DNA of 34,077 bases from Verrucomicrobiota bacterium (GCA_963204975.1 CAUJJC010000247.1:1-34077); one strand, 5' to 3'; shown: positions 1-7,287, counted from the first letter of the stretch. Program-made: numbers and translations. Notes: generated by a model from the letters alone, not told the origin.

Positions 1-148
1 TCCAACGCCTTCGCATGGCAAGCGGAATCTCTGCGGAAAGCGAGGTCCATTGATCAGGTGGCACCACCAACTTGGCTTGTTCAGCAAGGCGGGCACCTTC
101 GATGAAGGCCCAATGTCGAGCATTTTGTCTCGGGCAGCGCGGAAACAA
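1..148 (-). other. Unassigned open frame at left edge
   Basis: After the stop of the neighbouring methyltransferase the same minus-strand frame stays open to the window edge, about 49 codons. It has a possible TTG start at 148 and reads like protein (for example ARHWAFIEGARLAEQAKLVV). It could be the 5' end of a further gene in the locus or a chance open frame. No family is recognised and there is no ATG. Nothing else is seen in 1-166. Confidence 0.2.
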
Positions 149-166
149 CCGAATTCCCCGCAGCCA

Positions 167-1006
167 CTACGGTTGAAAACCCATGGCCAGTTTGACCGCA
201 GAGTATTCGGGATGATAGGCACCTGCCTTGGTCCGAACAATCAACGGGGGTTCCTCCCAGGTCTGGCCCCGAAACCACTCCGGCAAGTCTTCCGCGAGCA
301 TCATCGCAAACACGGCAATCAAGGGTTCATCGCCCTCTCTGAAAACGACCGGACGCTTGCGAACGATGACCATTCCCGCCTCACGCGCCCCTTGTTGCAC
401 ACGCTGCAATTGATGCGGCGCATGAGGGAACACACAGGCAAACAGTCCTCCCGTGGCCAAATGCTTCGCGGCCGTTTTGCAATAATCCACCACACTCCCC
501 CGCACCTCAAACCGGCAGGCCCGTTTCTGGGGATGTTCACTCACGGTGCCATCCGTCTCTGGCCAATACGGCGGACTCCCCGTGACGAGGTCGAATTTCT
601 CCTCCTCCCGAATCACCCCCAGCTCCCGAAAGTCCCCCTGCCGAATCTCATACCGATCCACCAAACCATTCGCCAATGCCGAGCGGCGGGCCAGGGCCAC
701 GCTCTCCGCCTGGGCTTCCACCGTCACAAACCGAGCGCCCGGACAACGCCACGCACAGATCATGCCCACCGTCCCAATGCCACTCCCCAGATCCAGGCCC
801 GTTTTCACCGTCGGTGCCCACGAAGTCCCATACCACGCCGTCAACGCATCATCCGTGGAAAAGCGATGACCATTCTCCAACTGCAAGACCCAAAAATGGC
901 CACAAAGAGCCGCGCAAGATTCCCCCTCGCCAGCCACAAGCACCGACGGCGGCACCGGGCCCGGCTTCGCCCATCCTTTGAACATTGTTCTCACCTGATC
1001 CTTCAT
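167..1006 (-). CDS. TrmN6-like small-domain SAM methyltransferase
   Basis: A predicted 279-residue class I SAM-dependent methyltransferase related to the TrmN6/YfiC (tRNA1(Val) A37-N6) and HemK-like 'MTS' group. Motif I LDLGSGIGTV is at residues 71-80. The acidic SAM-ribose position is in FVTVEAQ (about 93-99), and the amino-methyltransferase motif IV appears as SPPYW at 144-148 (the family usually has NPPY, so Asn is replaced by Ser). The start was chosen at the ATG at 1006, giving MKDQVRTMF; the frame stays open to 1102, but that longer form would overlap the end of hsdM and begins with Cys/Arg-rich, non-protein-like sequence. It lies 76 bp downstream of hsdM on the same strand and may be co-transcribed. 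The substrate (tRNA, rRNA or protein) cannot be told from sequence. Confidence 0.75.
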   Translation of the reverse strand: MKDQVRTMFKGWAKPGPVPPSVLVAGEGESCAALCGHFWVLQLENGHRFSTDDALTAWYGTSWAPTVKTGLDLGSGIGTVGMICAWRCPGARFVTVEAQAESVALARRSALANGLVDRYEIRQGDFRELGVIREEEKFDLVTGSPPYWPETDGTVSEHPQKRACRFEVRGSVVDYCKTAAKHLATGGLFACVFPHAPHQLQRVQQGAREAGMVIVRKRPVVFREGDEPLIAVFAMMLAEDLPEWFRGQTWEEPPLIVRTKAGAYHPEYSAVKLAMGFQP

Positions 1007-1082
1007 TTTCAGACGTGGACCACCCCGGCCACAACGGCAACCATTCTGTTTCGGACGACACAGCGTTAATCCGCAGAGAACA

Positions 1083-2719
1083 TCAAGAGCCGGGCGATGC
1101 ACCGGGTAACAATGGCAGCCCCAGCTGTTTCAGGAACTCGTTGTGCTTGGCCGCTGCCGTTTGGATTGCTCCCTCTATCTCCATCAAATCCGCATTCGTT
1201 GCTTCGAGGTCGATCTCCTCTTCGCCCACGGCCGTGCTGATGTAGCGGGAGATGTTGTGGTTGAAGTCATTCTTCTCGATCTCGGCCATGTCCACGCGGC
1301 GGGAGTAGCGGGGCTCCTCGGTGCGGTTCTTGTAGGTGTCGATGATCTTGGCGATGTGCTCCTCGCTCAGTTGGTTCTGGCGTTTGCCTTTCACGAAGTG
1401 CTCGGCGGCGTTGATGAAGAGCACGTCGTCCGGCTTCTTGCACTTCTTGAGCACGAGGATGCAGACGGGAATGCCGGTGGAGTAGAAGAGGTTCGCGGGC
1501 AGGCCGATGACGGTGTCGATGTGGCCATCCTTGAGCAGCTTGGTGCGGATGCGTTCCTCGGCACCGCCTCGGAAGAGCACGCCATGCGGCAGGATGATTG
1601 CCATCACGCCCTCGTCCTTGAGGAAGTGGAAGCCGTGGAGGAGGAAGGCGAAGTCAGCGGCGGACTTGGGGGCGAGGCCGTGGCTTTTGAATCGCACGTC
1701 GTCGGCCAGCGCGTCGGTGGGTTCCCAGCGGTAGCTGAAGGGCGGATTGGCGACGATGGCGTCGAAGCTCGGCTTCTTGGCCGGGTTCTGCTCCCGCATC
1801 ATGTCCCACTCGTTGAGCAGGGTGTCGCCGTGGAAGATGTCGAACTCCGTGTCCTTCACCCCGTGCAGCAGCATGTTCATGCGGGCCAGGTTGTAGGTGG
1901 TGATGTTCTTCTCCTGGCCGAAGATCTTGCCGATGGTGCCGCCGGCCTTGTTCACCTTCTTGCGCACGTTGAGGAGCAGGGAGCCGGAGCCGGAGCCGCA
2001 GGCCATGTCCATCACGCTCTCCCGCGCTTCTTCGTGCCGGTCTTCGGTTCCTGACTGTCCAGTGTGACGATGGCGGAGAGGATGTCGGAAATCTGCTGCG
2101 GAGTGTAAAACTCGCCCGCCTTCTTGCCGGACCCGGCGGCAAACTGGCCGATGAGGTATTCATATGCATCCCCCAGCGCGTCGATGTCCGTGGAGAACTC
2201 CGCCAGCCCTTCGGCGATCTTCTGGATGATGGTGCAGAGCTTGGCGTTCCGGTCCTCATACTTCTTGCCCAGCTTGGGAGAACTCAGATCAATCTCGGAG
2301 AACAGGCCCTGGAAGGTGCTCTCGAAGGATTCCGTCTCGATGTATTTGAAGCCCGCTTGCAGCGTGTTCAGCAGCTCCGCATTCTGAGTGCGGGCCAGGT
2401 TGGCGATGCTGTTCCAGAGGTGCCCCGGCTGGATGACGTAATGCACCTTGCGCCGCATCTGCTTCTCGAACTCCGGGATGTCGTCCACGTTGTTCGCATA
2501 CCACAGCGCCAGCGGCACCTTGCGGGCGTCTCCGCCCACATCGGGGTAATCCCGCCCCAGCTCCTTCTTCGCCGCCGTCTCGTAGTTGTCGGAGAGGTAG
2601 CGCAGGAAGAGGAAGGACAGCATGTAGTCGCGGAAGTCGTCCGCATCCATGGCCCCGCGCAGTTGGTCGGCGATGCTCCAGAGGGTGTTGCCCAGTTGTT
2701 TTTGGTTGGGGGCGGTCAT
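1083..2719 (-). pseudogene. hsdM: Type I restriction-modification methylase HsdM, split by frameshift
   Basis: HsdM is the N6-adenine methyltransferase subunit of type I R-M systems. The 5' part (2719-2012, 235 codons) carries the N-terminal helical domain (LWSIADQLRG, FLFLRYLSDNYE) and the start of the catalytic domain (GEFYTPQQISDILSAIV). The 3' part (2015-1083, 310 codons) begins in the -1 frame with motif I (DMACGSGSGSLLL) and has motif IV NPPF at its residues 90-93. Joined, they give about 540 residues, the usual HsdM length. The break is near 2012-2025, where one base appears lost in the codons before ESVMDMACG. The 5' part stops at a TGA that overlaps a GTG start of the 3' part (GTGA), so translational coupling of two half-proteins is conceivable. 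Motif I also has two extra residues. It is probably inactive, or active only if the halves complement. Confidence 0.85.
1980..1997 (-). repeat. Three tandem GGCTCC hexamers inside hsdM motif I
   Basis: On the coding strand GGCTCC occurs three times in a row, giving Gly-Ser-Gly-Ser-Gly-Ser. HsdM proteins normally read CGSGSLLL here, which needs two copies. One extra copy inserts Gly-Ser into the SAM-binding loop. Slipped-strand gain of one unit is the simplest explanation. Confidence 0.75.
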
Positions 2720-2740
2720 TGAAAGTAATTGGTTGGCGAA

Positions 2741-3193
2741 TCAGTCCCAGACATAGCGTTCATCGTATTCGATGCCGTATTTCTTGAGAAAGGCGCGGTA
2801 TTCGTCTTGGAAGGTGCGCGTCTTGTGATGCTCCTCCTGGGTGTCGCTGTAATGGAGCAAAGCATTCAGGTCAGATGGACCGACGGAAAAGGCACCGTAG
2901 CCGCGTTGCCATGCAAAGGCGGCCAATGCCGGTGATTGGGTTTTGAGCCATTTAGAGGACGAGGTTTTTAGTTCCTCGATGAGTTGGGCCATGGTGATCG
3001 TCCGCGAGAGACGCACAGCGAGATGCACATGGTCGGCCACGCCGCCGACGCGGAAACATTCGCATTCCACGTTGCGGGCGACCGTCGCGAGATAGGCGTG
3101 CAGCGCGGGGCGCACCTTGGCATCAAGCACGGGAGTCCGGTCTTTGGTGCTAAAGACGATGTGCGTCAGGAGATACGAGAGCGATTGAGGCAT
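2741..3193 (-). CDS. REP-associated tyrosine transposase (RAYT, IS200/TnpA-like Y1)
   Basis: A 150-residue single-domain Y1 HUH transposase of the RAYT/IS200 type. It starts MPQSLSYLLTHIVFSTKDR and has the metal-binding HUH motif as HVH (55-57, in GVADHVHLAV). The catalytic tyrosine is probably Tyr115 in HYSDTQEEHHK, followed by TRTFQDEYRAFLKKY, the usual C-terminal signature. RAYTs are domesticated relatives of IS200 transposases that act on REP palindromes and are usually single copy. The gene starts 15 bp from a REP-like element and sits between hsdS and hsdM, with the same orientation as both. All key residues are present, so it looks intact. It replaces or interrupts whatever followed hsdS originally. 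Confidence 0.88.
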   Translation of the reverse strand: MPQSLSYLLTHIVFSTKDRTPVLDAKVRPALHAYLATVARNVECECFRVGGVADHVHLAVRLSRTITMAQLIEELKTSSSKWLKTQSPALAAFAWQRGYGAFSVGPSDLNALLHYSDTQEEHHKTRTFQDEYRAFLKKYGIEYDERYVWD

Positions 3194-3207
3194 GGCGCGG
3201 TGAGATG

Positions 3208-3272
3208 GGTCGGGCTTTCAGCACTCATGCGGTTTCGGGCGGTGATCCTGGGGCGTTGCCCCAGGCTGGTAT
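3208..3272. repeat. REP-like palindromic element, copy 1 (next to RAYT start)
   Basis: Contains GGTCGGGCTTTCAGC at 3208-3222 and a perfect hairpin CCTGGGGC-GTT-GCCCCAGG at 3247-3265, followed by CTGGTAT. The same blocks, in the same order, occur inverted at 3413-3479. A second small hairpin (GCGCCGTTGGCGC, about 3280-3292) follows. Placement just upstream of the RAYT start is where REP elements for RAYTs are often found. Confidence 0.75.
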
Positions 3273-3412
3273 AAAGATGCGCCGTTGGCGCGGAAGAAGG
3301 GAGCACGGTGCGAACGTCGAGAGCGCGGTGTGGAAGACAGGCACGTCTGCGATTTGCGGTGTGGTCGCGGTTTGTGGCGCTTCTCTGATTTGAGGGCCAA
3401 AGGCCCAAAGCC

Positions 3413-3479
3413 ATACCAGCCTGGGGCAACGCCCCAGGAATCGCGAACGCGACACATTCCGAGGGCTGAAAGCCCGACC
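3413..3479. repeat. REP-like palindromic element, copy 2 (inverted)
   Basis: Inverted copy of the element at 3208-3272: ATACCAGCCTGGGGC, then GCCCCAGG, a 24-base spacer that differs from copy 1, then GGGCTGAAAGCCCGACC (3463-3479). A further hairpin GGGCCAAAGGCCC lies just outside at about 3393-3405. The 140 bp between the copies (3273-3412) show no gene. The pair resembles a BIME-type inverted REP doublet. Confidence 0.75.
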
Positions 3480-3545
3480 TATCCGCACGATGGCATGATC
3501 CCCCGCCGCATTCGCACCAACGATCATCTCATTCACCGCACTCAT
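3480..3545 (-). pseudogene. Truncated start of a gene that followed hsdS
   Basis: The hsdS stop codon overlaps an ATG (ATGA at 3545-3542) that opens a frame reading MSAVNEMIVGANAAGDHAIVR. After about 21 codons this runs straight into the inverted REP-like element. ATGA coupling suggests a real downstream operon gene whose remainder was lost when the REP/RAYT unit inserted. The product is not recognisable. Confidence 0.3.
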
Positions 3546-4075
3546 GCCTCCACCTCCTCCGGGGATGGGAAAAGCTGCTGCATCAGGCCTTTCTTGTGGG
3601 TCTTGAGGGCTTCGTGCTTTTGGGTTTCGGCGGTGATCAGGGCGTCGAGGCTGCTCAGGCATGTGGCGATGCGCTGTTGTTCGGCAAAGTCGGGGACAAG
3701 CACCGGCAATGTCTTCAGCTCGCTAGCCAGAATGTGTTTGATAGTCTTGCCGGTCGTAATCTGAAAGATCGCAAGCTCACCGATTGGCGAATAAGAGTAG
3801 TGAGCAAAGAACTCCGAACTTAGCTTTCGTTTCGGAGTGAGAATGACTAGCGCGTGACAGTTGGTCCCAGCGAAATCGGGACCAACGACCGCACACTCTC
3901 CGACATGCCCTGATTGAACCATCAAGATGTCACCCGTCTTGAGGTGGGATTTGCGCTGCCGATTGTGGAATTCGTTGGTGATGTAAATCAGGTTGTCGGC
4001 TTCAATCCGTCCTTGCTTGATGTTCCGTCCCTGGAGGTATCGAACTCCGTCGCTGGTCGTGTAATACCAAGAGTA
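3542..4075 (-). pseudogene. hsdS: Type I specificity subunit HsdS, C-terminal half only
   Basis: About 177 residues of HsdS remain: the second target-recognition domain (GVRYLQGRNIKQGRI, then HLKTGDILMVQSGHVGECAVV) and the conserved C-terminal helix (PDFAEQQRIATCLSSLDALITAETQKHEALKTHKKGLMQQLF in pieces). HsdS reads the DNA target for the HsdM/HsdR complex and is normally about 400 residues. Upstream of about 4075 the frame enters the IS630-type element; the open frame continues to 4123 only by chance. The first target domain and its helix are gone, so specificity is lost, although C-terminal half-HsdS proteins can sometimes dimerise. No hsdR is present in the window. Confidence 0.85.
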
Positions 4076-4730
4076 GTTGAAAAAGGGTCTTGGATGTGCG
4101 AGAGGATAGGATGGGCAAGACATTTCGACTTAACCGGCCCGAGCTAGGCCCCGAAATTGAGCGACGGCTCAAGGCGGGAGGCCGGCAGCGGGAGATACAG
4201 CGACTACAGGCCCTGCGCCTGGGGCTTGGTGGTCAGCACACCCTTGAGCAGATCGGGCTGGCCGTGGGCCGGGCACGCTCGCGCATCATTGAGTGGATGC
4301 GCATTGCGCGAGAGGAAGGCATTGAAGCCCTGCTGGGCAGGCACCAGGGGCGAGGTGCCAAACCCCAAGTGCAGGGCAAAGCCCTGCTGGAACTCAAACA
4401 GGGGCTGCGACGCGGTCGCTGGAAGCGCGCCAAAGACGCAGGGCAATGGCTTGAGCAGCGGCACGGCGTGCGCCTGAGCGTGGAAGGAGTGCGCTACTGG
4501 CTAAAAAAAGCGGGGGAGTCTTCAAGTGCCCGCGCCGGACTCACACCCACAAAGACGCGGAGCAAAGCGAAGCCTTCAAGACCAGCCTCGCGCGCAAGCT
4601 CTTGAAGCTGAACATCCCGGCAGGGCAGAGCGTCCGGGTATGGGCGATTGACGAGCACCGCTACGGGCTCATCAGCCACCAACGCCGCTGCTGGGGCATG
4701 CGGCGCTGCCGGCCCCACGCACAGAGCTTC
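4076..4730 (+). mobile_element. IS630-family insertion sequence, 5' part, 3'-truncated
   Basis: The transposase starts at the ATG at 4111 (MGKTFRLNRPELGPEIERRL), preceded by AGAGG five bases upstream. The first ORF (to 4605) has the IS630-type N-terminal HTH region (QRLQALRLGLGGQHTLEQIGLAVG, IIEWMRIAREEGIEALL). After YWLKK the continuation FKCPRRTHTHKDAEQSEAFK is in the -1 frame and reaches the first catalytic Asp in VWAIDEHRYGLISHQRRCWGMR. The frame is lost near 4720-4730, where IS1-like sequence begins, so the rest of the DDE domain is absent. The left end is probably close to a TA at 4074-4075, fitting the TA target preference of the family; no terminal repeat could be paired because the right end is gone. 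Confidence 0.75.
4503..4509 (+). promoter_or_regulatory. Candidate -1 ribosomal frameshift site A-AAA-AAA in IS630 transposase
   Basis: Seven A residues in the phase CTA-AAA-AAA-GCG form a classical slippery heptamer. A -1 slip here joins ...YWLKK to SGGVFKCPRRTH and onward with no stop, restoring a continuous IS630 transposase. Frameshift expression is known for several IS families; a simple indel in the A-run is the alternative. Confidence 0.5.
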
Positions 4731-5533
4731 AACTGGATGAAGTTTGGTCGTTTGTGGGCTGCAAGGAGAAGAACAAGGCGACGGCAATCGGACAGCATCC
4801 CGGCGACGTGTGGACATGGACGGCCATCTGCGCAGAGACAAAGCTGATTCCAAGCTGGAGGATTGGAACTCGCGGATGGGAAACCGCCTGGGAGTTCTGC
4901 CGCGACTTGGCTAGGCGTTTTACGGGCCATCTGCAAATCACCACGGATGGACACGCGGCTTATCGCTTCGCAGTGGGACAAGCCTTCGGTGACGTTGATT
5001 TTGCGCAGTTGGTCAAAATCTACGGCAAAGACGACAAGGGGAATGATGTGTGTGTAGGATCACGCAAAGTTCGCCGCCGTGGCAATCCCGATATGAGCCG
5101 CGTGAGCACCAGCTACGTTGAGCGCTCGAACCTGACAGTTCGCATGACGAACCGGCGCTTTACGCGCCTGACAAACGGCTTCTCCAAGAAGATTGACAAT
5201 CACGCGCTCATCCTCGCTGTGTGCTTCATGAGCTACAATTTCTGCCGCAAGCATCAGAGCTTGAAGGCAACACCAGCCCAGGCCGCAGGCATCGCGGACA
5301 AGCAATGGACCGTTGAGGACGTGGTGGACATGATTGAGAAGCACAGCGCCCAAAAGATCGAAGCGAGCTTTGAAGCAGCGTTTGCAGACATCCGCTGGCA
5401 GCAGCCACGCAAGGCCCCGAAGGCCTACACGCCTAAGCAGCCGTTGACACCTTGGTATCTTGATCCAGAATCCGGTGGTCCGAATCCAGAGGTTCGCAAA
5501 GCGGGGGTTCGTTATGAGTCTGAATTTTCATAA
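4731..5533 (+). pseudogene. IS1-like DDE transposase, 5'-truncated
   Basis: The frame from about 4731 reads LQLDEVWSFVGCKEKNKA and then the open frame 4754-5533 (259 codons). It matches the DDE domain of the IS1-type transposases whose proteins contain LDEVWSFV, a GDVWTWTA strand, TTDGHAAY, and SYVERSNLTVRM with RRFTRLTNGFSKK. Visible catalytic candidates are Asp in LDEVW, Asp in TTDGH and Glu in YVERS, so the DDE set is complete. The N-terminal zinc/HTH part is missing and IS630 sequence takes its place. The right end is probably within 30 bp of the stop, near GAACCACTACCCG (about 5542-5552). Without a start or left end it should not be mobile by itself. Confidence 0.75.
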
Positions 5534-5562
5534 AGCATCTGAACCACTACCCGTCAATTTGT

Positions 5563-5576
5563 CATGACATTGATTG
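5563..5576 (+). repeat. Direct repeat, left (putative attL core)
   Basis: CATGACATTGATTG, identical to 13251-13264. It lies 30 bp after the stop of the IS1-like transposase and 16 bp before the first small gene of the prophage. It sits inside a wider imperfect dyad (CCACT...TGTCATGACA...AGTGG, about 5545-5580). Confidence 0.5.
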
Positions 5577-5591
5577 AGTGGGGTATTATTC

Positions 5592-5822
5592 TTACTGTTC
5601 GTCGCGTGGTGCGATATTCCTAGCCTTTCTCATTCTTGCCGCTATTTCATCGGAAAGTTGCCTAGTGTGTAAGTCCTCGATTTGCTGTAAAAGCATTTTG
5701 AGGATCAGTCTTATTTCCTTTATGCGGAGAACCCTGGAGCGTAGATTCTGCGTGTCAACTAATTCTTTTGCGTGCTCCGAAAGTTGTCTTGCGTGGAATA
5801 GAAAAGTTTCTTGTTTGGTCAT
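5592..5822 (-). CDS. Small helical hypothetical protein (76 aa)
   Basis: Predicted to be almost entirely helical and charged: MTKQETFLFHARQLSEHAKELVD, then LRIKEIRLILKMLLQQIEDLHTRQLSDEIAARMRKARN. No transmembrane segment, signal peptide or known domain is seen. It is the most AT-rich gene of the prophage and lies at its left edge, next to the putative attL. A coiled-coil regulator or a cargo gene is possible, but no function can be assigned. Coding potential rests on residue composition and the absence of competing frames. Confidence 0.45.
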   Translation of the reverse strand: MTKQETFLFHARQLSEHAKELVDTQNLRSRVLRIKEIRLILKMLLQQIEDLHTRQLSDEIAARMRKARNIAPRDEQ

Positions 5823-6407
5823 TTACTGCAGATGGTTCACCGGCGAGACGAGATCCTGAAAGCCAGGCTAAAGGGGTTGATAGGTAAAATCCTGGAAGGT
5901 CTGCGACCGTTCAAGAGTGCGGTTCAGTGGGCATGACAGACAGAACACACTCTGACGAATAGACGTTCCAGGCTCCGAAGTTCCGGCAGCGGCGGCATTT
6001 TTGCAAAGAGTCTTTCAGCGGCTAGCGATCACCGCGCTTGCCGGTCCGTCGCGTTCACTCAGATTGCGAAAGGAAACTTGCGAGGACAACACTTCGAAGT
6101 GGTGAACGCGACGGAATCAGCGGCCAGCATCCTACCCGCTACGCGAGGCGTCTATGGCCGGGACTGCGGACGCACGCGAAGGGGAAGTTTTGTTAGCCGA
6201 CATCGCACGTTAGGTAATGGCTAGGCTCGCCCTCTGCAGGGGGCTCACGGCCACCCGCTCCGCTCTGTCAACGGGTTTCAGGGTCTCCACAAGTGGACCC
6301 TCCCAGAAACCTCGCCCCAGGGCTCGCCGCTGGCCTTATGACAGTGCTCGCGAGTGGCCCTCTTTGGCGGTGTCTCTCAGCTTCGCTGAAAGAAATGTTA
6401 TTCTGTT
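5823..6407. other. Hairpin-rich non-coding region of the prophage
   Basis: About 585 bp without a convincing gene. It holds several potential stem-loops: the 13-bp inverted repeat at 6046/6102; GCCCTCTGCAGGGGGC at about 6229-6244; GGGTCTCCAC-AA-GTGGACCC at 6281-6300; the palindrome CTCGCGAG at 6347-6354; and TCAGC-TTC-GCTGA at 6377-6389. In filamentous phages the largest non-coding region carries the replication origins and packaging hairpin, and this is the best candidate for it here. An open frame at 6217-6411 is Arg/Ser/Pro-rich and judged non-coding. Confidence 0.5.
6046..6114. repeat. 13-bp perfect inverted repeat
   Basis: CCGTCGCGTTCAC at 6046-6058 is the exact reverse complement of GTGAACGCGACGG at 6102-6114, with a 43-base loop that contains the palindrome ACTTCGAAGT. 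Outside the arms, similar blocks TCAGCGGCTAGC (6025-6036) and TCAGCGGCCAGC (about 6118-6129) occur as direct repeats. A replication origin, packaging signal or regulator site is possible. Confidence 0.6.
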
Positions 6408-6683
6408 ATGAAGACTACATCACACGCCCCCCTTGAGTTCCGAATCTTCCGCGCCTTGTGCGCTCTGGAAGCTGGCCTAATCGAGAAAGCAAAACCCCTG
6501 CTGTCCGACGATGGTGAAAGCCGTGGTTGGTTCCGTGGCGAGATCATGGCGCACGTCGCAGGGCGGAAGCCGGGATACCTCACCGAAGTCGAAGCATTCG
6601 AGAACCTGGAGAAGGCAGGAGCCATCCTGCAGGCCGACTTTTCCCGGTGTGGCGTGCACGAACCGCTATGGAGAACAGCGTAA
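6408..6683 (+). CDS. Hypothetical protein (91 aa), only plus-strand gene of the prophage
   Basis: Starts MKTTSHAPLEFRIFRALCALEAGLIEKAKPLL and ends CGVHEPLWRTA. It is soluble, with no signal or membrane segment, and has balanced charge and plausible composition. No family is recognised. It is convergent with the phage structural operon and shares the hairpin terminator at 6701-6732 with it. In inoviruses, genes opposite to the structural operon are often regulators or cargo genes; this placement is the only functional hint. The start is preceded by an A/T-rich stretch without a clear Shine-Dalgarno sequence. Confidence 0.5.
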   Translation: MKTTSHAPLEFRIFRALCALEAGLIEKAKPLLSDDGESRGWFRGEIMAHVAGRKPGYLTEVEAFENLEKAGAILQADFSRCGVHEPLWRTA

Positions 6684-6700
6684 AAGTCGGAAACTACAAA

Positions 6701-6732
6701 CCCGGTGGCGCTGCAGGCCACCGGGTATTTTT
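6701..6732 (+). terminator. Intrinsic (probably bidirectional) terminator
   Basis: Stem CCCGGTGGC (6701-6709) and GCCACCGGG (6717-6725), 9 bp with a 7-base loop, followed on the plus strand by TATTTTT. It starts 18 bp after the plus-strand gene. On the minus strand the stem is followed by TTTGTAGTTT, so it may also end the phage structural operon. Confidence 0.8.
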
Positions 6733-6768
6733 GGCAAATTTTTAATTCAGCGCGGAGCCTTTGAGGGA

Positions 6769-6864
6769 TCAAGGCCCGAAAGCGGCCCTATCTCCAAAGA
6801 TGAGCCAGGCGAGAGCGAGAAGCGCGTGCAGCCACAGCCAGGCAGCGATGAAATGGAATTTCAT
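6769..6864 (-). CDS. 31-residue hydrophobic phage peptide (minor coat-like)
   Basis: A very short gene at the 3' end of the phage operon. The start ATG follows the upstream stop codon after a single base (TAATATG), a strong sign of translational coupling. The product begins MKFHFIAAWLWLHALLALAW and ends FGDRAAFGP: one hydrophobic membrane span rich in Trp, Leu and Ala with a short polar tail. It has the size and character of filamentous-phage minor coat proteins pVII/pIX (about 32 residues) or a small assembly or lysis-type peptide. Assignment is by size, hydrophobicity and context only. Confidence 0.6.
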   Translation of the reverse strand: MKFHFIAAWLWLHALLALAWLIFGDRAAFGP

Positions 6865-6865
6865 A

Positions 6866-7054
6866 TTAGGTGCAGGGCGGTTCGGTGATGCACATGACAA
6901 AATGACCGGGGAATTCCACGTTCCAGAGATCTCTCTTAGCTACGGCCTCCGCTTCTGTGTTGAAGTGAGGGGCAATAAGGCCCAGTTCTTGACCATCGGG
7001 GTGACAAACAAACCAAAGCGTAAAGAGGTTATTAGATGCAGTCGGGTTCGGCAT
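6866..7054 (-). CDS. Small hypothetical phage protein (62 aa)
   Basis: Soluble 62-residue product starting MPNPTASNNLFTLWFVCHPDG and ending FVMCITEPPCT, with several aromatic and Cys residues. No signal peptide or membrane span is seen. It lies 18 bp downstream of the acidic 67-residue gene and 1 bp upstream of the 31-residue peptide gene, so it is clearly part of the operon. No family is recognised. Its location after the Zot gene corresponds to the variable accessory end of inovirus genomes. Confidence 0.55.
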   Translation of the reverse strand: MPNPTASNNLFTLWFVCHPDGQELGLIAPHFNTEAEAVAKRDLWNVEFPGHFVMCITEPPCT

Positions 7055-7072
7055 AAAGCGCTTCCTATTTCA

Positions 7073-7276
7073 TCACAGACCGTTTACTAGAGCCTCCATG
7101 TCCCCTTCATCGGCAAGCTGTTCCCAGTCGTGAGACTGCCCGTGATATGACTCCTCAGACTCCTCAAAGTTAGCTTGAGCTTCTGCAAGAATTTCAACGG
7201 CTTCCTCTTCCGTTAATGAGTCCAAATCGATGCCCATATCCTGGAGCATCTCGGCTTGATCGGCTGTCAGTATCAT
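7073..7276 (-). CDS. Small acidic phage protein (67 aa)
   Basis: Very acidic 67-residue product: MILTADQAEMLQDMGIDLDS, then LTEEEAVEILAEAQANFEESEE. It is probably two or three helices with no membrane span. Acidic small proteins in phages often mimic DNA or bind basic host factors, but nothing specific supports that here. It lies 11 bp after the stop of the small membrane protein gene. The start has the upstream sequence AGGAGAAAAG, one of the few clear Shine-Dalgarno sequences in the prophage. Confidence 0.6.
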   Translation of the reverse strand: MILTADQAEMLQDMGIDLDSLTEEEAVEILAEAQANFEESEESYHGQSHDWEQLADEGDMEALVNGL

Positions 7277-7287
7277 AATCTTTTCTC

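Noticed and set aside
1143-2054. 303-codon plus-strand open frame
   Set aside because: Antisense to hsdM; Val/Leu/Asp/Glu-rich mirror composition typical of shadow frames in GC-rich genes.
3225-3662. 145-codon minus-strand frame spanning hsdS end and REP elements
   Set aside because: Only the short ATGA-coupled part 3545-3480 looks protein-like; the rest translates palindromes and overlaps hsdS.
6190-6216. GTTAGCC...GTTAGGT resembling integron attC core sites
   Set aside because: No matching RYYYAAC partner at a suitable distance and no integron integrase; similarity limited to 7 bases.
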